This document shows positions 25,348 to 37,761 of a DNA stretch of 64,000 nucleotides, one piece after another. The translations under genes were made by a program, and so were the position numbers. This DNA is from Azadirachta indica (taxonomy: Eukaryota > Streptophyta > Magnoliopsida > Sapindales > Meliaceae), in the NCBI GenBank assembly GCA_022749755.1, contig CM040452.1, forward strand, positions 21,408,350 through 21,472,349, written 5' to 3'. The notes under the pieces were generated by a model, which searched no databases, was not told the DNA's origin, and saw nothing but the letters and a program-made list of their open reading frames with translations. Every line of letters begins with the position of its first letter. The first letter of the stretch is position 1.

Positions 25348-28300
25348 ACAGCCTCACAGGCGACCAACTTTGAAAGTTTAGAAGACTTTTTTTGACACAA
25401 ACTTCCAAAATCAAGGAAAAGAATCTCTAGCTAGAAGACAATAATCGAAGATAATTATACCTCAAACAAAACACAACTGATTTTACATCTTGTAAAGATA
25501 ATCACTATACCTTGACATTTTTCATGATGGATCCTACATCTTTAATGGGAGAAGAACCCTCAAGGAGAAAAACCTTTCCATCAGAACATGGGATTTGAAT
25601 CTCATCAGACTCCACTTTTGGTGCTTGCATGACATGTATCTGTACACAGAGATCAACAATTATTGATGCAGACTCATTGTTAGAAAACGATTATTACAAC
25701 ATTTGTTGCAACCTTGATGCTTAGATGCAGCTCTGTGTATCGAGAGTGAGCAGCTGTAAAGTAAAAGTATCCGTCATTCTGAGGAAGGGAAATAGCTGGA
25801 ACAGTGCATCGGCCTTGCCTGAAAGCGTAACGAATTGAATCCTCTGAACTAATTAACTCTGACTTTATTGTAAGAGTATGGGACTGGCCACTTTTGTCAT
25901 CATCATGGATAGTTATATCAACATCACCCTTTGAATCAACAATTTCAAAAGTTATATCTTCTAGTTGAGAACCAGCAGTGCAGCATTCAGGTACCTGGCA
26001 CTATAATATATTCAGAAAAATCTCATATATAATTAATCATTGAGAAAAAGTGATTACAAAAGCAAAGCACACAAACCCCCGATACAAGTCTCAGCTCCCT
26101 TTTCACAGTTTGAAACTCTTGCTTGAAAACAACTTCATTATCAGATAAAACTGAAAGAGATACTGCAAGGCGGGACAAGTTAGAATGAAATCGCCTGACA
26201 TTTATGATCACTATTCTAATTGCAAGATTTAGTAGATTATCCTCCAGCTGTTAAAATAGTACCACAGCAACCTTAAAATTTAAGTTACTTTAATAACTAG
26301 AAGCAACTAATAATTCGAAAAGTATCATAACGACAAAAGGAGAGAACAATTTGTTTCAAGTAATAATTGATAAATATAGATGGTGAGTGAGGCAACTTTT
26401 CTAAAAGAAATAGGCATCAAATCAATCAATTTAATTCCAGTGTGTACAGTTCCTGATCAAATTTTTACAGGCTAATATTTGGTTTGTATTAACACATTCA
26501 AGATTGACTGCAAATGATTTATTTGTTAAATTTTACAGGAAAAGAAGAGAGGGAAAAAAAAAAAAACCCTCCACATATCAGTCAAATTGGGAGATAAAGA
26601 GATAGGAATAGGTAATTACTGCCGTGAAAATATCATAGAAGAGGGTCCCCAGTAATAGTTAAATCAGAGAAATCCAAGGTGTCCTTGCTATAATCGGAAT
26701 ACAAAATGGATAGCTATGTACTATACTAAGGAATTACTACCAACCAATGACAACATTTTTCAAACACCAGCGGATGGTAATAAACATTCAGGTGAAATAG
26801 GTAATAACCAACACATTGTCACATAAAGCCTCTAAAATGTCACAATTTCACAATAATGTTTTTAGACTGCAGAACAATGACTACATAGCTGTCTGTTTTC
26901 TGCCTACAAGTACAAGATCAACTTATTAAGGGAAAACACCATTTGTAATGTGTATACCATTTTGTCCATAACCAGCCGTTACTTTCAATAGGCCACTTAA
27001 GTCGATGCATCCATAATCATCCGCCTGTGAGTAAAATATGGTCAGTCAGAATATTTGCAAAATCAGCCCTCCTGCACTTGTAATAACAGACTCACAGAAG
27101 AAGCAATGCATAAAAGATAAATAAATCACTGGTTCCATATACAAAACTATTTCTACAAACAAGACACAAAAATAACAAGATAGATATATATAAAAGCACT
27201 GACCTTCCGCTTTAAACCCAAACGGTCTTCAAAGCAAAATCCATCCATGCTAAATTCAATCTCCAAACCTTTCTTAACGTGATTACTATATGCATCAAAC
27301 ATCTGGAAGAAATCAATAGACAAAACATGTTAGCAAATATAACCATAATCACTCTTTAGCTACCACAGAAGTTTCAAATTATCAAACATCAAAGATCGTG
27401 CTTCTTTTGCTTCCTTCTTGTCCAGCTGAAATAAATCCTATCTTCAAATGTGTATAATGAAGTGTTTTGATTTCCCAGTCTGTAACGGTATTATATCAGC
27501 TATGAATACAACGTATATAAATTATAACAGTTTTTAAACCTAAACAAAGAGACTAAAAAATTTCCTAAACTCGAAAATGAATCTCCATTTACTGCTCTCA
27601 AAATGGATACCGTGAAACACACAGTAGAGGAGCTGTGACTAAGACAAGCAATATTAATAAATTTAATGCAGACTGCCAGTAATAAATGAATGACGCAGTT
27701 GATATGCCTAAGGTTGACAAATCATGTAAAGTTGATGTATAATATGTTAAAATATCAATTGCAGCAGGTCTAAGGTATGTTAAATTTAAGTACTATTGTT
27801 ATGTTCTTTCCTTAGGATTAAGCATTTCAGATTAATTGTTTTTCCACCAAGCAAATCACCAAAATAAGCATAGAAACATGCCAAAACCAGTAGAGTTATG
27901 CACATGCTAACATCCCCAGATTACCTCAAATTTGAGCACCTTAACCACAGAGTCTGGAAGTATGATACTTTCCAAGTTTGGTGGTTGGACAGCAACACGC
28001 TTTAAAGATCCAGGAGTGACTGATTCATACATGTATAAAGCAAATATGAGCGAAGCGAATTTGAAAGAAATGACAGAACAGGGTTCTTATATCTATGGCT
28101 TTGCATGGAGACATGCAAAATGAGCATAATACCTTGGCATGGAATCAATAGAGGGGCCAATTCTTCTTGCGGGGATATCACCAAAGTGTCTCTGTAATAC
28201 GGTTGAATCTTGTCCAACTCAGAGCTTTCAATCAGAATATCCTATAACAATTAAAGAAACTCAGGTGGGTTAATGCACACAAAAGGCATACTAACACTAT

Positions 28301-31300
28301 TTATGTTTATAGCACACACCTCTTAGAAGGGCATAATGAAAAACATTTATGTTTGAATTTAACCTTAATCCTTAGCGTCAATTTATCAGCTGAAAGATCC
28401 ATATTCAACTTATCTCCATCGACAGGTACACTCTTGCTTGTACTAAGTTTGACTGTAATATCTGGGATAGACTTAAATGGTATCCGATTATCATAGATGT
28501 CATAGCATGCCAAATACAGAGGGAAGAACGAACCAACTCTGAAAAGCAATCGTTGCATGGAAAAAGGGCAGAAGAAAAGGGTCATTAAGTTTAGGATGTT
28601 AGAAAAGCAAGCTTAAGGGAACAATGATACAAGTGAGAAAATCCCTCAAAAACAACCAGCTATGTTAAATAGAAAGTTCGAAGGTGAAAAAAAAGATTGG
28701 GTCTGAAGAGCAAATTAATTAGCTTGATCTGTAAAAATCTCAATTACCTAAAACTTAACTCTTGCCTCTTTCTACTACTCAAAAATTTCCACTTTCCAAC
28801 CTTAGAAGATCCCTCGACTACCACCTTTTTTTCACAACTCTTGCAACTTGACTCAGTCTGATGCACAAAATTCCATTGCATTAGTCAGATAATGAAAAAA
28901 ACACAACAAAAGCAGATTAGATTTTATTTTGCAATAGACGAAAAAAGATAAATGAATGCTTTTAGCACTTACAAGAAAGAATGAAAATGTATATATACCA
29001 GCCTTCTGAAATAATTTAGGGAACTTCCATCCAAATTCAAAGATATATAAACCTCGATACCCTTTCTGCGAAGATGGGGCTACACGAGCTGTGTAAACAT
29101 TTTGAACATCTTTATTATTATTAGCTTGAGATGTGAACTTGACTTCCATGACCATCTCTATAACATCCTTGACAATGAACTTCTGATCCAAGTTATTCAA
29201 AGCACTAGATGAAATAAAACTGGCAGGTCGAATAACAGCCACAATTTCTCTAGGAGGAACTTGTCCAGCATTGGCAAGGGTCGGTAATGCCTGACATAGA
29301 AGTTAATTAGAAGAGACTAAGTGTACGCTTAAAAGGAAAGAGTGTCTATGGGATTGAAATGATGCTGCTCTGGACAAGTAACAAAAGAAATGGAGAATAA
29401 ATACACACATACATACGTATATCATGCGTAGATATATATGTATATTGTTTTGAAATCTTAAGGTGTGATACTCTAATATTTGGAAATTGCCATATAACAT
29501 TTTCATTGTTCTCTTCCTTGATAAATCAAAAGAAAAAAAGGTTGATTTATACAAACCCCATCAACCTCCAATTCCTGACATTCTGTTGCATTTAACAACT
29601 CAATTGTAGATGGAGACTTCTGGCGATGCTTCTCCAGTTGCCGATGCCAATCAACATTGTCAATAGAAACACACTTTGTCCATGACAAAATATTCAGCAA
29701 TTACTTAATTTCTTGTAACAATTACACAGTTATAAGAAAGGAAGTATATCAATCAACGGAGAAACAAAACTAAATGGCAAACCTTTCCAGAATCAATAAC
29801 GCCAATAGGTAGCGATAAGGAGCTACCAACATCTAAATTTGCAAGGCCATCATTCATTGAAAGGACACAGCCTTTCTTATCTGAGACATCTAGTGGCCTT
29901 TCAAAACAAGAAATGAGAACAGAGATTAAGTCAAAAATATTATAATTATATTCACACAATAGATATAGAGCTCAAGTACACTAGATAACATACCTGCATA
30001 TAATTCGAGCTTCCCCTATTAGACACAAAAAAAAAAAAAAATAAGTTCATCAAATTTAAAACAAGATTGAGTTGCTTAGACCTGTCAATAATATGTGTAT
30101 TTTTTTATCATGAGTTCAGAGTTTGGAAAACGTCACTTACCACCAGTATCCCCTTCAAATCCCTCCATTAAAAAATATTCTAGCGTTGCATAGACATTGT
30201 TATTGTGAATTCCGGCATATGCTCCCTTAAGAAGTTTAACTTTTTGGCCAGCTTTCCATGTCGCTCCCTTCCTTTTCAGTACTTTATGTGCCCTTGCAAC
30301 TACAGTAAAAAATAACAGAAAACACAATCCAATATGAGATAGAAGCATAATGTCACCAAACAAATCAAAGATAAAATATTTAAAATAGTCCCATATCAGT
30401 TTAACGCAGTAAACCAAAAGCAAACTTATCAAACTAAAAGTGGATAATAATCTCATATAAAATAAATATGTCAAAATTTCAAAAAGCAAAACTCAATCCA
30501 GGCCAACCATCAGATGAAATGCCAAGTTTCTTTTTATTTTTGGGGCTGACTATAAGAATTGGTTGATCCACTCCACAATCCACTTCATCATAACGATCAT
30601 GCATCTGCAGAAGCCATTCTTGATAGTCCTTCTCCAGTTGCAAGGGAGTTAACAGTTTCCCATCTCTATAAATTTCAACATTGACTTCTGCAGATTGTGA
30701 AATTATTTCAGTGAGAAGATAACCTAAAAGCTAAGATAAACCAATTATAACGAGTTTCATATATACTATTTAGAAAGAAATGTTACCTTTTTCTTCCTTG
30801 AAATTCTTACCACCCAAATTCTTCAGAGCTATTGTGAAAGGATTCTTGTGCGCTAGATCAGTCTGTTAACATCATCATTAGTAATAAGGAAAATGCCTGA
30901 ATACAAAATGATCTTTGAATTATTTTTCTTTCAATCTGCATCATCTATAACCATCGATAAAGATCTTAGTGAGAGACAAAAGAACATGGCAGGCATCTAA
31001 ATGCTGTCTAAGAGTACATTTCATTTTTGTTTGAATTATTTTTTACAGTGATGCTAAGCATTTAATAGTCTAATTTGCCACAACAAGAGTAACTTTGGTA
31101 AAGACACCTTAGCAACTCAAAGTCAACATCACTGTAAAAAAGACAGCCTGCAGCATGTTAGGAAAATTTGGAAAATTAGGGATGCAAAACACATGCCAAT
31201 ATCAGAGGATTCTTTACCTTAGCAGGTGTTGGATTGAAACCGACATCGGTGTCTGCAACCAAATAATGTTTGCTTAAGCATATGATTCTACACGTAAAAC

Positions 31301-34300
31301 CAAACTAAAATGCAGTGACTAAAATGAGAATACGCAGTGACTTTATCATTATGGTGGCTGTCCTACCAATGAAGCATTTAACTCTCAAGCAAAATTTCTT
31401 CAACAAGTGGGCTTTTTCTCCTTTCCTCTGTCTCAAATCCATAAAAGGAAGCCATGCCTGGTTTGAAGCAGATTTTTCAAACATTATCATGTGTAGCCAG
31501 ATATATGAACAAAAATAAAGAAAAACTAAGAACACTAAAAGTTTTACAGCTGAAGTTCACTATCTGAATGATACTATGATGTAATAAAGTCGGAAACAAA
31601 TCACACAACATTATTGGGAAGAAAAAAAAAAGTGGTCTCGCATTCGTATTCTATTGGTTATGGAGCATTCCTTGACAGAATTCTTATTTAGTTCATGAGG
31701 ATACGGTATGGTGAGTGATTATATTTTCTCAACAGAATTTCCCTATAGCTTTCTGGAAATCTTTTGACTGATCAAATTTAAAACATACCCAGCGAGCATC
31801 TGGAAGTAGACGACCAAGTCGGCGGATAGAGACACGACTAAAAGTTTCATAGTTTTCAGCAACTCCACATCCTCCTGATTTTAACTTTCCCATGATTATC
31901 TCAATGCTCTCTACCCCCTGTGTATTATACAGTTTGAGAAATTGCTTTTTTTCACAAGATAATTTCAGAATTCTCTAGCAAGCAGAAAAAGTTTGTGCTG
32001 TGTATATGTCTCACACCTCTGAAACAGGAAAATAAACAAACTTGAGGCGCGCATTTGCTTCTTGCAATGGCCCTGAACCTGACAAAATCCAATTCCAAAT
32101 TCTTGGGAAATAAAAAATATTTTGAAGAGGGCATTTTTATGACAGCAAATATGCCATTGCTAATCACAACAAAGAAAGAAAACAAGGTTGCTACCGGGAC
32201 TGTTGGCCACAGCACTGTCTTGCCTGAGGGACAAATGAAGCTCTAAAACAAAATCAGGACCATTGCAGGAATGCAAGTTGGTTACTGCAACCTCCCCACC
32301 TTCAACTTCTGCTAAATCAAGACCATTAACCTGCAAGACACAAAATTCATTCTCAAGACTTGTAAAATTTACTTTAGAGAATTCTGGGCACTATGAGGTA
32401 TTGACATCAACCAGTCAGAGGCTTGGGAGACAAAAACAAGTTGTAGCTAAGTAAAATAACACGTTAAACCTGGAACTCTATTGGTCTGGCTGTCTTCCCT
32501 GTACTGAAAACTTCATCACACTGCACATCAACAGGATCATGAGTGAAACATAATAAATTTGAAATGTCTAACAGGTTTGCATATTAGCGGGGATTATAAC
32601 CACTTGCATCTCATAAAGCCAGCAAAATTGTTGAGATGATAGATATAATGAAGTAAATTTTAACAAATAAAAGAATAAAGTTATAATGATTGCATTTGTG
32701 GGAAAGAACCATATAAAAAGAAAAATTGGAAAGAAGCAACAAAAGCAATAAGTATTATTATCACAAAGGGCAGTGCCATACACATGTTGAAATATATCTT
32801 CTGGCAGGGCTGCATGAAAAAACTTCGGCCAGTAGGCATATATGATGGAAATGATTTATAAGCATTTTATCTATCAAACAAGCAATGGTCCCAAACATTA
32901 TCAGTTGCATAAATTGATTTGGACTTAAATCAAATATATTACCTATTTTCATACACGCACTGTTTCACACATAAAATGCCCATAATGTTCCTAATAATCA
33001 TCTTAAGCATCAGTTACATACAAATTTAAGCAGTACATATATACATTAAATACTTACACTTGTATTCACATATGAATTGGCAAGTTAGCATAATAAGAAT
33101 AATAATTTGATGCAAATACACCTGAATATATGGAAAATAGATATCCTTTAATTTGCATTGAAGTTGAAATATGTCCAAGCCTTTTAGTTTAGTCTCCAAT
33201 ATCTCCACCTGTAAAGTGTTTTGAAAAATTAAGAAATACACACTAGTATGATATGAACACCCAGAAAGGAGGGAAAAAGAAAAAGAAGTAAGGAACAATA
33301 ATACAGATGCAGTACCTGACTATTTAAGCACTATGGTAAGGAAAAAAACAGTTCAAAAATTGCTAACTCAAGCGGAAACGTTGTCCAAATGTAATATTCT
33401 GTTTAACCGAATATGACAGGAATGATGCATAAGTGGAGTGTTTCAGAATTTGCTTAACATAGATCCACTCCACATGTTACTACATTATATAAAAATGACC
33501 TGAGTTTAAATATAAAGAGGCAGGAAGTTTATGCAACAGTTGACTCGAGAAAAGAAGACAAGAAAACAAGGAAAATGCAACCAAGATCACCTTTGTAAAA
33601 CTTCCATGAGGCGATTCCTTAATTTCGTCTTCCGTAGGAACTCTAATGCCGCCACTAGTCTAATAATAAATAACACACAAATTAAGAAGGTATGCCACTT
33701 TCTAAAGTAAGCAAAAGCATTCGAAACAAAAGAAAAGAAAAGTCTTTTAGTAGGAAAATAGTACTATCAGAAAAACTAGTTACCCTCCAAGTAAGTTCAG
33801 AGTCAGAACACCTAATTAAAGCCTCTTTCTCAAGATGCAGTGTGTACACTTTCTTTGACACTTTTGTCTTTGAAGAAACTAGAGCACGCCTATCAGAAGA
33901 CAGTAAGATTTTGATAAGCCAAAACTGAAACCAAGTCCTTACATTGCAGGTGCACCCACTCATTCAGTAAAAGAGGAGAGCAAAAAGGTTCCACTGTTCC
34001 AGAGAGGTAATACCTTCCTAGATGCATGGATGCAATAGGTCCTCCATATCCGAACATGCCAAAAAAAGGCTGCATTTTTACACAAAGAATGATTGTAACC
34101 GTTACAAGAGTAATCATTACTAACAAAGAATGTGACTGATATCAAAATCAATATTGAAAAATAAACCATTGACACAGAGTCTGCGCAACATGCATACCCA
34201 AAAAAAAAAAATTACACAAAACATATGTATCTATTAAGGCTCAGATAAAAAGATATTCATATGAGTAAAATCTACCATTAAGTAAGGAGGTTTGAGTCCT

Positions 34301-36360
34301 ATTGCCTGTCCTTTGGCAGCTCTGTGAAGTGAGGCACCCATTTTTCCCCTAAATGGAAGAACAAATATATAGTCCATTACTGAGGTAGCCAAAAGAAGAT
34401 AGTCAGGAAAACATCTAATAAGTACAGCAGTATAAAATGTGGCAGGGAAGAACAAATATCCCTCACATTACAAGGCAATATCATTTCAAAATTACATATA
34501 AATTAATAATAGAAACATTCCAGAAAGGAGTCATAAGTGCTTATATAATGTCTAATTATTATAATATATGAACTCCTAAAATTTAAAACTAATAGCCGAC
34601 ACTAAGAAGATATTATTTGAGGCCAAGTCTTTCCTTTTCCTTCTCCAAAATTTGGTTGTGGGAAAAGGATTTTTTTATTTTCAAGCCCATTAGAAATTTT
34701 TTTTTCCTAGTTTCTTGGGATCTGAAACTTAAAGCCACTTATACTCTGTTGTATCCAGCCCCGGAAAATGACTTTGCAAGTTATAAGAAAAGAATGATAG
34801 TATATTTTGTACATACCACTTCACAATGGAGTTTTCATCAGTGCCATCCATTCCTGGGCCAGAGTCAAAAATTGAAATCCTATCCTCGGCAAAATCCACT
34901 CTGCAATTACTTTATATTAATAATCTTTTACCAAGCATTGATATCTAAGTTTGAGCAAGGCCATGACAACTAATGGCAATTAATTGGCTTGTAATTATAT
35001 GTGAAAAAATACATGCATACCAATCTAATTGAAAGACAATAATAAGAAAAAATAGAGGTGCTGAAAAGCCAATGAATCTAAAAACTCAACTCACAGACTC
35101 CTTCAACAGAATAGCCAAACATTAGGGACAGTATTGAGCCCATTGATATATTTGTCTTGAACCAAATAGTAACAATATCATTAGGAACCAAATAAATTTT
35201 CTACAGAGAGTCTAATGATAGAATCTAAGGTGTTTAAGAAATTAAAAAATCAAGAAGAATCTTCAAATTGAATTCTAAGCAAACTGAGGACAACACTAAC
35301 TACCTTTGCAGTGAAAGGAGAAACTGAAACATTAACAGTGCACATAGTATTTCCAATTCCCATGTTTAATTTGCACGTCCAGTGGGTCAGATTCACAAAG
35401 AACTATTTGAGTTTATAAACAATTGATAAAGCTGAAATATAATAAATAAGATAAATATAAGCATTAAAAATATATGTAAATAGGCATGAATAAACCAAAC
35501 TGTAATCACAATAAAGTCACACCTAATCAATCTCCTGTCATTTTTGTCATTATTCCATACCGCTTGCAAGGAATTATCCTGCCAAACAAGCAGACAGAGT
35601 GTGAGTTCCTCAATGAACACAAAAATAAAACACTAAAGCCAATGATTTCCATTTTCTCAACTATAACAAACGCCTACAATTAAATCTGCCAGAGCAGTTT
35701 CAAAAGTGTATTCTTCTGGCAGCTCCGTTAACAAATCAGTATCTGGAGTCAAATCCCACATGTTCTGAAAATAAAACAAGTGCATTACAAAACTGATTAC
35801 ATTCTCTTCATTCAACATATGAACAAATAAGGACAACAAATTAGAAACGAATTCTAAAGTTAATGATAAAGAAGGACAAACCTCAAATATTTCAGCTATC
35901 TCACCAGACCCGTCCTAATAAGAGCAGAGTAAATAACACATCAATGAACAAATAAATGATACAACCAAAACAACGTAATCACTAAAACAAAGCAACACTG
36001 CAAACTCACATAAAGCTTTAAAATATGGCACTTATGGGGCTTGAACATCTCAAAATCTATACTTTCTCTTATAACATTCATATACGCATCTTCAAAAAAT
36101 AAGTTTCCACTGTGCCATTTTATATGCCTTTTTGCCTTCATTGAATCACATCGTCTCCAGGCCTCAAAATACTCATCTTTAACCATCTTTACAAAGTCTT
36201 TAAACGGCATGTGAGCTCTGGGATCTCTCACAGTCAATTCCACTGTGCTTCCGTTAGGTAATAAGATTTTAAACTTGTAAGCCCTGTCTATATTAGCAAC
36301 AGTGAAATCTCTCTCCCACTGCCTCTTGTTAGCCTTCCTCACAGAGCTCGGCAACGCCAT
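23279..36360 (-). CDS. GMI1: GMI1, SMCHD1-like GHKL ATPase with SMC flexible hinge
   Basis: Nuclear protein involved in somatic homologous recombination and DNA-damage response in Arabidopsis. I trace 37 exons, the first 36010-36360 and the last 23279-23516; 4725 coding bases, 1574 residues, close to Arabidopsis GMI1 (about 1600). N-terminal GHKL ATPase: ALADLIDNSLQAVW (N-box, exons 3-4), FDSGPGMD (exon 5), KMGASLHRAAKGQAIG (exon 6) and FGYGGPIASMHLG (exon 7). The middle is long and beta-rich. The C-terminus (exons 33-37: 25097-25211, 24415-24628, 24125-24316, 23610-23930, 23279-23516) has a coiled coil, the hinge ([48 protein letters not shown]) and a final coiled coil. Start ATG 36360; at least one 5' UTR intron is likely, with acceptor just upstream of the ATG. 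The N-box has Asp where SMCHD1/MORC relatives have Glu. Confidence 0.94.
25321..25344. repeat. Poly(A) tract in a GMI1 intron
   Basis: An uninterrupted run of 24 A on the plus strand (poly-T in transcript sense), read directly, in the intron between GMI1 exons 32 and 33. Confidence 0.95.
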
Positions 36361-37532
36361 GTTTAAACAAAATTGACAATCTGTAAACAAAAACAGACAC
36401 ATATCAAGCATCATAGACAAGAAAGTTCGTTGCTTCCTGTTCAACCAATCAACAACTTGGAAGATATCGAAACAAAAACCGCAGAAGAATTACAGATATT
36501 GACAACAGAAAAAGCATAATTTAACTCAAACGTACCAAACACTCTCAAAATGACAGTAAGGTCATAACTCGCTCGGCCACTCAATTCACTACTCTTTCAG
36601 ACTCGCAAACAACTTACACGCTTACAGAAACACGATAAACTAACAAAACGAACAAGTAGATGAGCATAAAATCTTTTTTTTGCTTTTAAAATTTAAAAAT
36701 ACTCTGCAAAAGCATTTTCTTATCTTATTTTTACTTCTAACGAAAAACAAGTGAGTGAACTAAGCATTAGTGTTCTAACTCGTATATAATCGTACATCTA
36801 ACCATTGGAGAAATTACAGTAATAGTAAGACTCGCTCGCTAGCTGACTCGGTCAGAGTTGCAGACAAACGCACGCGAATACAAAAACACAAAAGAATAAC
36901 AGAACGAACAAGGAAATGTATAAATCATCTATGTTTTTGCTTTTAAGTTTCAAAGAAACGCTTTGTTTCTTTGCAAAAAACATTTTCATACCTGATTTTT
37001 GTGATGCTTCTAGAACAGAGTGCTCGGCTGTTAAGGAAACAGTGATTAGATTTGCTAAAGAAAAAGCAGGTAAATAGGGTTTTTACAGAAACAATGCAAG
37101 TAGAAAGAAGATGAAGAGACTTTTCCGAAAGCAGTAACGTTTTTTTTAGCAATGAAACATGGAAAATGGATTGCATGTACTGTGGAGAGTATTGTGGCTA
37201 ACATGCGCTTGTTGCTCAGTGTACCGTTCGAACCTCTAATCGCCTGACACGTGGATTCCTGCAGAAGATCTGCACCGTTCAGATGATGCATGGTTGCGTG
37301 TGTTACGTTGTTAGGGGTAGTAGCAAAGAACCGGAAAGGTTTGTGCGCGCTACGCGTACTTTACCGAAAGTTACTTTGTTAAGGAAGTGTCGGGTGCCGT
37401 ACGAGAAGATGATCTGGCCTGGGACCGTATTTTTTGTGAGATGGACACGTGCATAAAAAGGTATCTTTACAAACGAGTTCTCCGTCTTTTTGTGTAGACT
37501 GACTTTCCTCCCGCTTGCGACTTCGCACATGG
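36361..37532. other. GMI1 5' UTR, upstream introns and promoter
   Basis: On the minus strand there are at least two candidate non-coding first exons with good donors: one ending near 36530 (GTACGTT) and one ending near 36990 (CAG followed by GTATGA). Both could join the acceptor just upstream of the GMI1 ATG (about 36383). The GC-richer stretch at 37.2-37.5 kb, including a CACGTG-type core near 37445, is the likely promoter. Confidence 0.5.
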
Positions 37533-37761
37533 TTTGGGAAATTTTCTTTCAGGTTCCATTATGTTTCAAAATTAATAGTACGACCCTCAACGTTCTAAAA
37601 TTAGTAAATGATACCTTTGTCCGCTCTGTAGAACTAGCCCAGTTGAATTTGGGAAATTTTCTTTCAGTTCCATTATGTTTCAAAATTAATAGTACGACCC
37701 TCAACGTTCTAAAATTAGTAAATGATACGTTTGTCCGCTCTGTAGAACAAGCCCAGTTGAA
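37533..37761. repeat. Near-perfect 115-bp tandem duplication
   Basis: Copy 1 spans 37533-37647 and copy 2 37648-37761. Both begin TTTGGGAAATTTTCTTTCAG and end in a CCCAGTTGAA block. I count three differences: one single-base indel and two substitutions, so the duplication is recent. It lies just upstream of the GMI1 promoter. Confidence 0.95.
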
